This document shows positions 1 through 8,142 of a stretch of DNA of 64,000 nt, piece by piece. The position numbers and the translations under genes are program-made. Position 1 is the stretch's first letter. Every line of letters starts with the position of its first letter. The DNA lies in assembly GCF_000763135.2 (NCBI RefSeq), contig NZ_JRPR02000001.1, positions 434,001-498,000 of the forward strand, given 5' to 3'. Source of the stretch: Helicobacter jaachi. GTDB taxonomy: Bacteria > Campylobacterota > Campylobacteria > Campylobacterales > Helicobacteraceae. A model generated the notes under the pieces. It did not search any database. It saw only the letters and a list, made by a program, of their open reading frames with translations, and had not been told where the DNA came from.

Positions 1-6
1 TTTCAT
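1..6 (-). CDS. Start codon of a gene leaving the window, downstream of nrfA
   Basis: On the minus strand an ATG at 6-4 is preceded by an AAAGGA-type ribosome site about five bases upstream. Only two codons (Met-Lys) lie inside the window, so the product cannot be named. In related nitrite reductase clusters a cytochrome c biogenesis gene can follow nrfA; that is only a guess from context. Confidence 0.3.
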
Positions 7-83
7 AAATGTCCTTTGGAGAAATGGGATAAGTAAAGGGAGGGATTATAGCATAAATTCATAATTATTGATGTGTATAGAAT

Positions 84-110
84 CTAGCCCATCTTGTGCA
101 GATAGGCTAG
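84..110 (-). terminator. Hairpin downstream of nrfA
   Basis: CTAGCC (84-89) pairs with GGCTAG (105-110) and ATCT (91-94) with AGAT (100-103), with one C/A mismatch and a 5-base loop. It lies 11 bases after the nrfA stop. The base run after it is only weakly T-rich, so termination or mRNA 3' end protection are both possible. Confidence 0.4.
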
Positions 111-120
111 TAAACGAGGC

Positions 121-1974
121 TTATTGTTTCATACTAGTAGCGCTTGCAGAGACCTTATCTACTTCACTAAAGTTATAGGGCTTAGTGTTTTTATCAAGCT
201 CTAAGAGTTCTTTTGGCGCTTCGCCATTGATTTCTTTATGTTTGTAATAGCGCTCTCCCGCAGTATGTCCATTTAAATCAATCTTATAGACAATTTCGCC
301 GGGATTAAACTTTTGAATATCATCAAAGCCTAGATTTGAGGTTTTAAAGCCTTTGATGCCATTTTGGTTAGCGATTTCTACAAGTTTAGTTTGTCCCATT
401 CTTGCCATTTCAACTGCTTGAAGTAGCATACGGCTCGCCTCTCGAGGATTATGGAATCCTGTGGAGTTTTCCGCACCTACAAAGTCGCCTCTCATTTGCC
501 CACGTCGGTGAAGCTCTAGTGGCTCTTGAAGGGCTTTTGAAATCTTAGCATCATCTGGCTTGCCATCTGTTTGGTAAGCAGGGAGTTTGCCAAGCTCTTC
601 GCGCAATTTTTTAATATCAAAAATAAGGCTAACAGTCGCATATTCCGCACTTCTTAAATCAAAGGCTACAGATTTTTGAATATCAGCAATTTGTTGCTTT
701 AGATACTCCTCAGGTTGAGCGTGGCAGGTTTTGCACGCAGAGTTAATATCAAAAAGTGGCGAAGTGATATTGTGCTGTGTGACTTTTTTCCCGCCAGCAC
801 CTTTAATGTAGGGCATATGGCAGTCTGCACAGCTCACGCCATTTGCCGCATGCACGCCGCCGCTAAACATTTCATATTCTGGGTGCTGAATCTTAATCAT
901 AGGCGCCTTAGTTTCTTTATGCGTCCAGTCTTCTTTAAATACAGGGCGGACAGCATCATAATGCTCATCAAGCATTTCTATTCTAAAGTTTTCACCCTTT
1001 TTCCACGCACTCCATGGGAATGTGAGATTAATGCCATCAACTTCAATTTCTGTAGCCTTATTACCTTCTCTCCAATGCTCGTATTCATCATAAGTTTTTT
1101 GCGTGCCATTCCACCATTTTTTGCTTGTATCAGTAGCGATAGATTCACCCATGACTTTGACCTTTTGACCTGTGGGCTTAAAGTAGTATTCCACATGGCA
1201 TTGCGCGCATACGAGCGTTCTCATCTCTTTTCTATCCGCTTTTACGCCTTGCACAGGGTCGGCTTGATAGCCTCTGCCTACAAGGGCGTTAATGAGCGCA
1301 GGGCGCACTACTCTTAGGCTCATATCATCAGGATTATGGCAGTCTGCGCAGGTTACACCCATTCTTTTGCCCCCATGTGGCCCGCTATGCTCTGCTGAAC
1401 CCTCTTGAATGCCATTTCGTGCGGGAATATTTTTTATCATAGTCCAATATTTTGTGCTATTAAATACAGAAAAATCCCCTTTGGCCGCATTTTTAATAAG
1501 CCACGGAGTCCAGCCGCTATGGCAATTCATACAAGCAGCAGGCTGTCCGCCAAATTTTGCAAAACCATGCGCGTTAAGAAAATCTTTATTATTCCTTGCT
1601 GTGTCCATTTGGTCTACTTGAATCCAAAAATGCCCGCGCTCTTCATTTGCATCAATGCTAAATGGATAGCCTGCCCACAAAATCGTTAATTGCGGGTAGC
1701 GGATAAGTTTTGAATACGACAAATTCCCCCCGAAATTTGTATATTTTGGGGTGTCTGTCTCTACTTTGAGATACATATCAAGGTATTCAGGGAAGTTTTT
1801 ACCCCAAAAATCAAATGTTGGATTCTCATCTGTAAGCTCTACAAGCTGTTTGGAGATAACGCCAGTATTGCCCGCTTGCTTTGATGAAATATCTTGATTA
1901 AGCCACAAAAGTGCCACTATAACCACAACAGCCACAACAATCAGTATAGGCAGCATTCCTCTTTTTTTCTGCAT
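121..1974 (-). CDS. nrfA: Cytochrome c nitrite reductase catalytic subunit NrfA
   Basis: Periplasmic pentaheme enzyme that reduces nitrite to ammonia with six electrons delivered by NrfH. Length is 617 aa, longer than the roughly 480-510 aa of the best studied enzymes. An N-terminal hydrophobic segment (about residues 7-25) is the export signal or anchor. Five heme motifs are visible at about residues 148 (CMNCH), 209 (CADCH), 256 (CAQCH), 382 (CADCH) and 414 (CKTCH). The first, active-site heme uses CXXCH rather than the CXXCK of E. coli and Wolinella. The Arg of RVVRP after heme 2, the Tyr of VEYYF after heme 3 and the His of KIQHPEYEMF match the expected active-site surroundings. It lies 23 bases downstream of nrfH and is presumably co-transcribed with it. 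Confidence 0.95.
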   Translation of the reverse strand: MQKKRGMLPILIVVAVVVIVALLWLNQDISSKQAGNTGVISKQLVELTDENPTFDFWGKNFPEYLDMYLKVETDTPKYTNFGGNLSYSKLIRYPQLTILWAGYPFSIDANEERGHFWIQVDQMDTARNNKDFLNAHGFAKFGGQPAACMNCHSGWTPWLIKNAAKGDFSVFNSTKYWTMIKNIPARNGIQEGSAEHSGPHGGKRMGVTCADCHNPDDMSLRVVRPALINALVGRGYQADPVQGVKADRKEMRTLVCAQCHVEYYFKPTGQKVKVMGESIATDTSKKWWNGTQKTYDEYEHWREGNKATEIEVDGINLTFPWSAWKKGENFRIEMLDEHYDAVRPVFKEDWTHKETKAPMIKIQHPEYEMFSGGVHAANGVSCADCHMPYIKGAGGKKVTQHNITSPLFDINSACKTCHAQPEEYLKQQIADIQKSVAFDLRSAEYATVSLIFDIKKLREELGKLPAYQTDGKPDDAKISKALQEPLELHRRGQMRGDFVGAENSTGFHNPREASRMLLQAVEMARMGQTKLVEIANQNGIKGFKTSNLGFDDIQKFNPGEIVYKIDLNGHTAGERYYKHKEINGEAPKELLELDKNTKPYNFSEVDKVSASATSMKQ

Positions 1975-1997
1975 CTTGTCCTCCTTAAAGTCTTATT

Positions 1998-2507
1998 TTA
2001 GAATCCTCGCTTGTGTCCTACGCCCTCATGGCACGAAACACAGCTTAAAGCGTTATTATGTCCGGGTGTGGTCGTGGGATTAACCGCATTTTGCACATAA
2101 TCGATATGACATCGCACACAATTATCTTGCACCATTTGCTTACTTGAGGCATTGGCGCTAAGGTTAGTGGGCAATGTCTCAAGCTCAAAAGTAAAGGCAT
2201 AGGCGTGTCCAACGCCACTTTTAGCCTTTGCAATCCATTTGGATACAAAATTATGCGGTAAATGGCAATCATTGCAAGTCGCTCTTGGCTGTCCTGCGAT
2301 TTTTTGAGAGTGAGGGGCGCTAAGATAGTCGTTATACACCTCGTTCATAATGTGGCAATTATTGCACGCTTCGCTATCATTACTAAGATATGATGTGCCT
2401 TTGGCATGGTAAAATGTATAGCCCGCAAGCACAACAACGGCAATGATGAGAAAGGTGAAAATATTTGACAGCAGAGAGGACGACTGATTTTGTCTATCTC
2501 GTCTCAA
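1998..2507 (-). CDS. nrfH: NrfH, tetraheme quinol dehydrogenase of nitrite reductase
   Basis: NapC/NirT-type membrane-anchored cytochrome c that takes electrons from menaquinol and passes them to NrfA. One transmembrane helix near the N-terminus (SNIFTFLIIAVVVLAGY) is followed by four CXXCH motifs (CNNCH, CNDCH, CVRCH, CVSCH). The longest reading frame begins at an ATG at 2555, but a strong AAGGAGGG lies inside that frame, five bases before an in-frame TTG at 2507. TTG is therefore the likely start and gives a protein of 169 aa. NrfA follows immediately. Confidence 0.92.
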   Translation of the reverse strand: MRRDRQNQSSSLLSNIFTFLIIAVVVLAGYTFYHAKGTSYLSNDSEACNNCHIMNEVYNDYLSAPHSQKIAGQPRATCNDCHLPHNFVSKWIAKAKSGVGHAYAFTFELETLPTNLSANASSKQMVQDNCVRCHIDYVQNAVNPTTTPGHNNALSCVSCHEGVGHKRGF

Positions 2508-2511
2508 TAAA

Positions 2512-2519
2512 CCCTCCTT
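2512..2519 (-). promoter_or_regulatory. Ribosome binding site deciding a TTG start for nrfH
   Basis: Minus-strand AAGGAGGG followed by TTTA and TTG at 2507. No comparable site precedes the upstream ATG at 2555. Confidence 0.75.
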
Positions 2520-2563
2520 ATTTGTGTTGCCGAGTGAGAATCTATAAGAAAACACTCGCTAGA

Positions 2564-2605
2564 ATTTTATTATTATTGCTATAAAAATGATTTGATAAAT
2601 ATCAA
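2564..2605 (-). promoter_or_regulatory. FNR/CRP-type box and promoter of nrfHA
   Basis: TTGAT AAAT ATCAA (2592-2605) is a perfect match to the classical FNR consensus TTGAT-N4-ATCAA and is the core of an 18-base palindrome with 8-base arms (2590-2607). A minus-strand TAAAAT at 2569-2564 could be the -10 element. A start near 2557 would put the box centre (2598.5) at about -41.5, the usual class II activator position. It also lies 14 bases upstream of the divergent pgeF start. Control by a CRP/FNR-family oxygen or nitrosative-stress regulator is inferred. Confidence 0.7.
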
Positions 2606-2618
2606 ATAAAGGGGAAAT

Positions 2619-3407
2619 ATGTTTTTTTATACAAGTTTGGAGAGCGCACTTTTTGCTAGTGAACCTGTGCGTTTTGCGCTCACTCATCGCTTAGGAGGTG
2701 TGAGTAAAGGCGCATTTAGCACGCTTAATCTTGGTTATCATGTGGGCGATGCGGCACACGATGTAGCGCAAAATCACGCACTTATCGCGCATAGATTCTA
2801 TAATTGCTTTAATGTGCAATCTATAGAAGCGCCCATAGTGCATTATTGTAATCAAATACACAGCACGCATAGCTTGATATTAGAAGATGCCTTTGCTAGT
2901 CAAAATATAAGTGGCGCAAGCGTGTGTTTGGGCGAGGCTGATGGGATTATCACGCATACACCCCATAAGCTCGCCCTCATTATGGTGGCAGATTGTAATT
3001 CCATTTTGCTCTATGATAGAATCCACCGCGCCCTTGCGCTCATACACGCTGGGCGCAAGGGCGTGTTTGGCAATATTTTGCAAGCGACCCTAGAGCATTT
3101 GCACACACATTTTGCCACGCGCGCGCAGGATATATTGATGTATGTGGGCGCATCTATTCGTGCTTGCTGCTATGAGGTGGGCAAAGAGATACAAAATGAA
3201 GCGCTAGCACTCTTTGGGCGCGATGTGTTGCAGCGCAATAGGCTTGATTTGATTATGTGTCTCACAATGCAGGCAAGGGCGCTAGGCATTATGGATAATC
3301 ATATCGAGATAAGTCCGCATTGCTCATGCTGTGAGCCTTTGTTGTATTCATATCGAAAGGAGCGCATAACTGGGCGCTTTGGGCTTTTAGCGATGATAGA
3401 ATCTTAG
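2619..3407 (+). CDS. pgeF: PgeF/YlmD-type multicopper-oxidase-fold purine nucleoside phosphorylase
   Basis: 262 aa, family length. The YfiH/DUF152 fold is recognisable from RLGGVSKG near the N-terminus, CNQIHS, EADGIIT, MVADCNSILL, HAGRKGVFGNI and the C-terminal CSCCEPLLYSYR. The His and Cys residues of these motifs form the metal site. Family members act as purine nucleoside phosphorylases/adenosine deaminases and, in E. coli, as a peptidoglycan-editing factor removing wrong amino acids from UDP-MurNAc; which role applies here is unknown. Cytoplasmic, with a GGGG-type ribosome site just upstream. Its last codons and stop coincide with a perfect AGAATCT-T-AGATTCT inverted repeat. Confidence 0.85.
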   Translation: MFFYTSLESALFASEPVRFALTHRLGGVSKGAFSTLNLGYHVGDAAHDVAQNHALIAHRFYNCFNVQSIEAPIVHYCNQIHSTHSLILEDAFASQNISGASVCLGEADGIITHTPHKLALIMVADCNSILLYDRIHRALALIHAGRKGVFGNILQATLEHLHTHFATRAQDILMYVGASIRACCYEVGKEIQNEALALFGRDVLQRNRLDLIMCLTMQARALGIMDNHIEISPHCSCCEPLLYSYRKERITGRFGLLAMIES

Positions 3408-3412
3408 ATTCT
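3398..3412. terminator. Inverted pair of the AGAATCT motif at the pgeF stop
   Basis: AGAATCT (3398-3404), one T, AGATTCT (3406-3412): a perfect 7-base inverted repeat overlapping the pgeF stop codon (3405-3407). With a one-base gap it would form only a short hairpin in RNA, so a role as terminator is weak. It resembles the paired uptake signals found at gene ends in naturally competent bacteria. Confidence 0.35.
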
Positions 3413-3434
3413 GCGTGCCATTGTGCTTAGGACT

Positions 3435-3701
3435 TTAGATAATTTGCAGCCATTTTGGCAAATAGGCTACAAATCTATCTTGTATAAGGCTATGGTGCAT
3501 AAGATTGCCTTTGAATACCACTTTCTCCACATTATGGGCTTTTGCAAGCTCTACAAGGCTTAGGGATAGAATCTCGCATATCGAGCTTACTGCGCCATAA
3601 GCTACGCCCTCTATTTCTAGCCCTCCAAGCAGGTAGCAAAGCGGCAAGCGCAGGGATTTCTCCACATCAATACTGCATATCTCGCTCCCGCTTAATTTCA
3701 T
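3435..3701 (-). CDS. Small protein resembling the C-terminal tail of HypF/HydE
   Basis: 88 aa. Residues 36-84 (GAVSSICEIL to VAYLPKW) resemble the last part of HypF-type carbamoyltransferases, where a helix is followed by V-V-L-S-G-G-V-x-x-N; here the equivalent reads VVFKGNLMHHS. All upstream HypF domains are missing. The start overlaps the hydA2 stop by four bases (ATGA), suggesting translational coupling. It may be a remnant of a larger maturation gene, a split-off tail of the preceding protein, or a small independent factor. The similarity is weak and was judged by eye. Confidence 0.4.
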   Translation of the reverse strand: MKLSGSEICSIDVEKSLRLPLCYLLGGLEIEGVAYGAVSSICEILSLSLVELAKAHNVEKVVFKGNLMHHSLIQDRFVAYLPKWLQII

Positions 3702-5095
3702 ATATCAAGCTTGCTTACATGCGCAAATAAATATGATTGCGCTGCCTTAAGCGTATCAAGTGCGCAAGGCTTGCGTTCGCCAAACATCTCGCCTATGAGC
3801 TTTAAGATATCGCTCATATTATGCGATATCTCCGCTTGTGCGTGATTTATAGAATCTACAGATTCTATATGTGGCTGCATTTTGCGCCATTGCTCATAAT
3901 TCTCCACAAGGCGCGCGCCAAGCTTATTTCTGCCTCTTAGATTCTGTAATAATATAGGCAAATGCGCCGAAAAGCTACAATGCAGTAAATTTTCGCCCTC
4001 TGTTTTATAAATGCGTGTGGGCAAATGCGTATCAAGCTCAAGGCAAAGCGTTTCAGTGCTTAAATCATCGTTCATATCATGGATAAAGGGGAGTGTTTTA
4101 AAAGTTTTTGGCGTTGTGATATAGGCATTTGCGTTATTTAGCGGCTCTTCAATATGCCCAAAACTATCCCAAAAATCAGGCTCACTGCACGCGATACAGC
4201 CATGTCCGGCGCGCACAGGCCAACTTGTTTTAGCGTTAAATTTCACCTTAGGGCAGTTATTTGAGACATAAGGTCCCTTGCAGCCCACTTTATACAAGCA
4301 ATATCCATCTTGCAAGCGCTCATCATCAAAGCTTTGGGCAAAATCGCCCGCTTCAAATCTCGCCCTGCGCTCGCATAAATCGTGCAAATTTTTGCCATAG
4401 CTCCACAAAGGGCGATTAAGCTCATCGCAAGGCGGGAGGGTTTTTAGCAAAATATAATACATAAGGCTACCTATGATGTTTGTTTCGCTAGGTGGGCAGC
4501 CCGGGATATTAATCACGCGTTGTTTAAGGAGCGAGCTTATACCTTTTGCATGCGTGGGATTAGGGTAGGCTGCCTGCACACCGCCAAAGCTACTGCAAGT
4601 GCCAATGGCAAAAATGGCTTGAGCTTGCTCTGCTGCTTCCTTGCACTCCATTTCGCCTGTGATACTCTCTGCGCCAGAGGTTAAAAAGTATGCGTTTTCG
4701 CCCAAAGACACGCCGCCTTCAATGACTAAAATAAAATCCTTCTTTAATCCATCGTGCAAGGACTTTTTCGCGCCAAAGCCCACTGCACCCATAATCGTTT
4801 CGTGATATTCTATAGATATGCACTCAAAAATAAGCGATTCTAGCCCGGGTTTATCAAGCCTTAGGAGGCTTTCACTACAGCCTGTGCATTCTGCCATATG
4901 CAGCCATACAAGGTTGGTTGGAGGCTTATGTGTGAGAATCTGTGCGCACATCTCCGCGCCCTCTTTTGGAATTCCAAGCAGGGAGCAAATCTGTGATACC
5001 CACTCCTTATTTGCTTCAAAGCGCGGCGTAGGGTGAGCTGCTTTTACCTCATCTAAGTGCGTTTGCAATCGCTCTAGCATGGCTATTTTATCCAT
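3698..5095 (-). CDS. hydA2: Soluble orphan [NiFe]-hydrogenase small-subunit paralogue (HydA2-like)
   Basis: 465 aa. The small-subunit iron-sulfur ligands are present: CTGCSESLL, GTCSSFGG and GCPPSETN for the proximal cluster, LHDLCERR and GYCLYKVGCKGP for the distal one, and the Cys of SNNCP with GHGCIACSEPDFWD for the medial one. There is no Tat signal (RRxFxK) and no C-terminal membrane helix, so the protein should be cytoplasmic. No large subunit, cytochrome b or protease gene is adjacent. A C-terminal extension of more than 100 residues follows the FWD motif. Campylobacter has a similar stand-alone HydA2. A role in maturation, sensing or electron transfer cannot be decided from sequence. 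Confidence 0.75.
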   Translation of the reverse strand: MDKIAMLERLQTHLDEVKAAHPTPRFEANKEWVSQICSLLGIPKEGAEMCAQILTHKPPTNLVWLHMAECTGCSESLLRLDKPGLESLIFECISIEYHETIMGAVGFGAKKSLHDGLKKDFILVIEGGVSLGENAYFLTSGAESITGEMECKEAAEQAQAIFAIGTCSSFGGVQAAYPNPTHAKGISSLLKQRVINIPGCPPSETNIIGSLMYYILLKTLPPCDELNRPLWSYGKNLHDLCERRARFEAGDFAQSFDDERLQDGYCLYKVGCKGPYVSNNCPKVKFNAKTSWPVRAGHGCIACSEPDFWDSFGHIEEPLNNANAYITTPKTFKTLPFIHDMNDDLSTETLCLELDTHLPTRIYKTEGENLLHCSFSAHLPILLQNLRGRNKLGARLVENYEQWRKMQPHIESVDSINHAQAEISHNMSDILKLIGEMFGERKPCALDTLKAAQSYLFAHVSKLDI

Positions 5096-5163
5096 TTATC
5101 TCTCCCTTTTTCTAGATTCCATACTTCACTAAAGTATGACTTAAATTATAGAATCTACGCTTT

Positions 5164-5625
5164 TTAGCCCCCGCCGCAGTGCTTCTCCTGATAGGCTAAA
5201 AGCCTTAGATTTTCTTTACTTAATTCATAGTCTTTATCAAATTTTTTGCGCACGACTTGTTCGATGATATTAAGGCTGTGTGAATCTTGGCTAAGCATAT
5301 CAAGCACAAGCCCATAGAGCTGAATATTTTGCGCGATGCATTCAAGTGCTTTATGGCGATTTTGGATAAAGAGCTGCTCATTTTTGGTGTATTCTTGCAG
5401 TTTTAGCACAATGGCGGAAAAAACGCGCGCCACTAAATGCGGCTTAATGTATTGTGAAAGTATGCTAGGTAGCTTATCAAGCCATTTGGGCAGCTGCTCT
5501 TTTTGCATAAAAAGCAGCACGGGCAAAATATTCATTATAGATTCTGTATATTTATCCACAGAGCGCAGCTCAAACTTAAGCCACAATCGCTCAAATAATC
5601 CATAATGATAAGATTGCAAATCCAT
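5164..5625 (-). CDS. Conserved hypothetical protein downstream of argB
   Basis: No family recognised. The chosen ATG at 5625 is preceded by GGGAGGGGG six bases upstream and gives 153 aa. A longer frame starts at 5652, overlapping the argB stop as ATGA, and would encode part of that purine-rich site. The protein is helical, hydrophobic in the middle (NILPVLLFM, VARVFSAIVLKL) but without a clear transmembrane helix or signal peptide, and ends in a Gly-rich tail. The tight spacing suggests an operon with argB. Confidence 0.65.
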   Translation of the reverse strand: MDLQSYHYGLFERLWLKFELRSVDKYTESIMNILPVLLFMQKEQLPKWLDKLPSILSQYIKPHLVARVFSAIVLKLQEYTKNEQLFIQNRHKALECIAQNIQLYGLVLDMLSQDSHSLNIIEQVVRKKFDKDYELSKENLRLLAYQEKHCGGG

Positions 5626-5648
5626 GCGCTTCCCCCTCCCATGTAGAT

Positions 5649-6542
5649 TCATATAGATTCTGTAGCATTTATAGAATCTGTGCTTGCATTATTATTATAA
5701 ATCTCTGTGCCAATGCCCTGTGTAGTAAAAAGCTCTAATAAAAGCGAGTGCTCCACGCGCCCATCAATGATATGCGCTTTTTCTACGCCATTTTCCACGC
5801 AATCTACGCAGGCTTCAAGCTTTGGTATCATACCTCCGCTAATTACGCCCTCTCTTTCTAGCTGCTTAATCTGCGAAGGGTTAAGGGAGGAGATGAGCGC
5901 GTTATTCTTATCTAGCACGCCGGCAATATCGCTTAAAAATATAATCTTTTTTGCCTTTAATGCCTTTGCAATGTGGCAGGCTGCTATATCGGCATTAATA
6001 TTATAGCCCAAATGCCTAGCTCCCTCACCTGTGGCAATGGGCGCAATAATTGGCACAAAACCATCATTTATAATATCCAATAAAAAGCTAGGATTTACCG
6101 CTGTGATTTCTCCAGTGTAGCCTAATGCACCATTATCTTTTGCCCTAGCTTGCAATAATTGCGCATCTTTACCGCTTATGCCCACTGCCTTTGCGCCATA
6201 GAAGTTTAAAAATGCTGTGAGTTCTTTATTAATCTCCCCGCTTAGCACCATTTCCACAACGCGCATAGAATCTGCGCAGGTCACGCGATAGCCATTTATG
6301 AATTTACTCTCAATGCCCATACTCTCAAGTATTTCATTAATGCGCTTTCCCCCACCATGCACAATTACAGGCTTAATACCAAGCATATACATCATCACAA
6401 TATCAAGGGCGAATTTTTCTTTTAGCTCAATACTGCTTTGCGCTGCGCCGCCGTATTTAATCACTACAATTTGTCCGCGAAAGATTCTAATAAAGGGCAG
6501 AGAATCTAGCAATATCTTCACAACTTTTGCATTTTTCTGCAT
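5649..6542 (-). CDS. argB: Acetylglutamate kinase
   Basis: Phosphorylates N-acetyl-L-glutamate, the second step of arginine (ornithine) synthesis; cytoplasmic. 297 aa, normal length. IKYGGAAQ near residue 28 carries the phosphate-binding Lys, IVHGGGKRINE binds acetylglutamate, and FLSDIAGVLD and GGMIPKLEACVD are typical of the amino-acid kinase fold. H. pylori lacks a complete arginine pathway, so argB fits an enterohepatic species. First gene of the leftward group that continues with the hypothetical gene at 5164 and perhaps hydA2. Confidence 0.95.
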   Translation of the reverse strand: MQKNAKVVKILLDSLPFIRIFRGQIVVIKYGGAAQSSIELKEKFALDIVMMYMLGIKPVIVHGGGKRINEILESMGIESKFINGYRVTCADSMRVVEMVLSGEINKELTAFLNFYGAKAVGISGKDAQLLQARAKDNGALGYTGEITAVNPSFLLDIINDGFVPIIAPIATGEGARHLGYNINADIAACHIAKALKAKKIIFLSDIAGVLDKNNALISSLNPSQIKQLEREGVISGGMIPKLEACVDCVENGVEKAHIIDGRVEHSLLLELFTTQGIGTEIYNNNASTDSINATESI

Positions 6543-6607
6543 AACTTAAACCCCTTATTCAAAGTTGAAATGTATTATATCTTAATTTCTAAGGCAAGGA
6601 GGTGAAT

Positions 6608-7534
6608 ATGAATATAGTCATTCTTGATGCGGATACTTTGGGGGAATGTGATTTAAGCCAGATAGAGGCTTTGGGCGATGTAGTGAGCTATGGCTTTACA
6701 GAATCTGCGCAGGCTTTGGAGCGCTGCAGGGAGGCTGATATTATTATTACTAATAAAGTTATCCTTAATGAGGCGCTTTTAAAGCAGCTTAATAAGCTTA
6801 AGCTCATTTGCATTACCGCTACAGGCACTAATAATGTAGATTTAGATTATGCCGCACAAAGGGGGATTGTGGTGAAAAATGTCGCGGGCTACTCTACAGA
6901 TTCTGTAGCGCAGCATACTTTGAGCTTGGTGCTGCATTTTTTGGCGTATCTTAGCTATTATGATAATTATTGCAAAAGTGGGGAGTGGTGTGAAAGCAAG
7001 GTATTTGCGCATATCCATAGCGGTATGAGGGAGCTTAAGGGCTTGCAGTGGGGCATTATTGGCTTTGGGAATATTGGGCAAGAGGTCGCAAGGCTCGCAC
7101 AATGCTTTGGCGCGAATGTGAGCTATCACTCCACAAGCGGCAAAAATACGCAGCAGAGCATTACACATAAAAGCTTAGAGCAGATTCTATCCCAAAGTGA
7201 TATCATCTCTATCCACGCTCCGCTTAATACGCATACGCATAATCTCATTAATGCCACGAATTTGCCATTATTAAAAGATAATTGCATACTCATTAATGTC
7301 GGACGCGGAGGGATTGTGAATGAGCGTGATATAGCGGCGTTTTTGCGCACTAAATCTATGTTTTTTGGCACAGATGTGCTAGAGAATGAGCCTATGAAAC
7401 CAAATCACCCATTTTTAGACAAAGCCATCGCGCCTAAAATCCTGCTCACTCCACACATCGCGTGGGCGTATGAAGAGGCTAGGGCAAAGCTTCTTTCACT
7501 CACTGCGCAAAATATCCGCGAGTTTCTAGGCTAG
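6608..7534 (+). CDS. D-2-hydroxyacid dehydrogenase (hydroxypyruvate reductase-like)
   Basis: 308 aa from ATG 6608, which has AGGAGG five bases upstream; a GTG at 6602 is inside that ribosome site and was rejected. NAD-binding Rossmann motif GFGNIG near residue 140, substrate-binding Arg in NVGRGG, catalytic Glu in LENEP and His in LTPHIAW. The C-terminal sequence resembles HprA-type glycerate dehydrogenases, which reduce hydroxypyruvate or glyoxylate; substrate specificity cannot be fixed from motifs. The stop codon lies in the AGATTCTATA that opens the adjacent repeat copy. Confidence 0.85.
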   Translation: MNIVILDADTLGECDLSQIEALGDVVSYGFTESAQALERCREADIIITNKVILNEALLKQLNKLKLICITATGTNNVDLDYAAQRGIVVKNVAGYSTDSVAQHTLSLVLHFLAYLSYYDNYCKSGEWCESKVFAHIHSGMRELKGLQWGIIGFGNIGQEVARLAQCFGANVSYHSTSGKNTQQSITHKSLEQILSQSDIISIHAPLNTHTHNLINATNLPLLKDNCILINVGRGGIVNERDIAAFLRTKSMFFGTDVLENEPMKPNHPFLDKAIAPKILLTPHIAWAYEEARAKLLSLTAQNIREFLG

Positions 7535-7620
7535 ATTCTATAGAATCCACGCTATTGCTTTTGTAAAAGCCGCGCGCATCTTGCAAAGCGCAGCAGAGCC
7601 GCGCATTTTGCGCTTTAGTA
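7533..7620 (+). repeat. Partial copy (E) of the structured intergenic repeat
   Basis: Starts with AGATTCTATA like the full copies and holds hairpin 1: CCACGC (7547-7552), GCTTTT/AAAAGC inner stem, GCGCGC (7572-7577). It then has a GCAAAGCGC/GCGCATTTTGC hairpin 2 but lacks the conserved third domain (CCTAAAGTATAAAGTTATAG). It sits between two convergent genes. Confidence 0.7.
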
Positions 7621-7623
7621 AAA

Positions 7624-8100
7624 TTATTGCCCCTGAATATGCAAGATAAAATCACCCCTTTGGGCTTTTAGTGTCTCTAAAAACGCACTATCTTCTAGCT
7701 TGCCCAAAAACACAAGCCCGCTATGTGGTGGCTGCGCTTCATAAAAAATGCCTAAATTTCCCCAAGGTGAAAAGTAAAATAAATCCCCAATTTGCGGGAT
7801 ATAACCACTTTTTCCCTGTTTTGTGAGCCGCTTAGACAAGGCTGGGCTTATCTTTTCCTTTCCTACATAATCGCTAAAGTTTAAGCTTAAAGGCAGCAGG
7901 CTTGCAAACTCTAACGCTGCAGGGCTAGAATCTAGCGCCACATTTGTGCTTAGTTTTTCACCATTTGCCTCTAGGATTAATTTCACGCTCATATTAGCTC
8001 CTTTTGTCACTGCTTTTGCACTTACATTTATCTTTGCACCCTGCGCAGGCACATTCACACCTAAAAATAGAAAAGTTAGCATTAAGATTCTATAGCTCAT
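7624..8100 (-). CDS. Exported cyclophilin-like fold protein
   Basis: 158 aa with an N-terminal signal peptide (MSYRILMLTFLFLGVNVPAQG). The rest matches the cyclophilin-like COG2164-type family: AALEFASLLPLSLNF early in the domain, YIPQIGDLFYFSPWGNLGIFY in the middle and LVFLGKL near the end. These are not proline isomerases of the classical type and their role is unknown, though they often sit next to oxidoreductases. It is third in the leftward alcohol dehydrogenase group, 42 bases after the acetyltransferase gene. Confidence 0.75.
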   Translation of the reverse strand: MSYRILMLTFLFLGVNVPAQGAKINVSAKAVTKGANMSVKLILEANGEKLSTNVALDSSPAALEFASLLPLSLNFSDYVGKEKISPALSKRLTKQGKSGYIPQIGDLFYFSPWGNLGIFYEAQPPHSGLVFLGKLEDSAFLETLKAQRGDFILHIQGQ

Positions 8101-8142
8101 ATACTCTCCTTGAATCTAGTATTTTGCATTTAACTTAGCGCC

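Noticed and set aside
715-1317. 200-codon open frame on the plus strand inside nrfA
   Set aside because: Antisense shadow of a strongly conserved gene; no ribosome site and Cys/His-rich nonsense composition.
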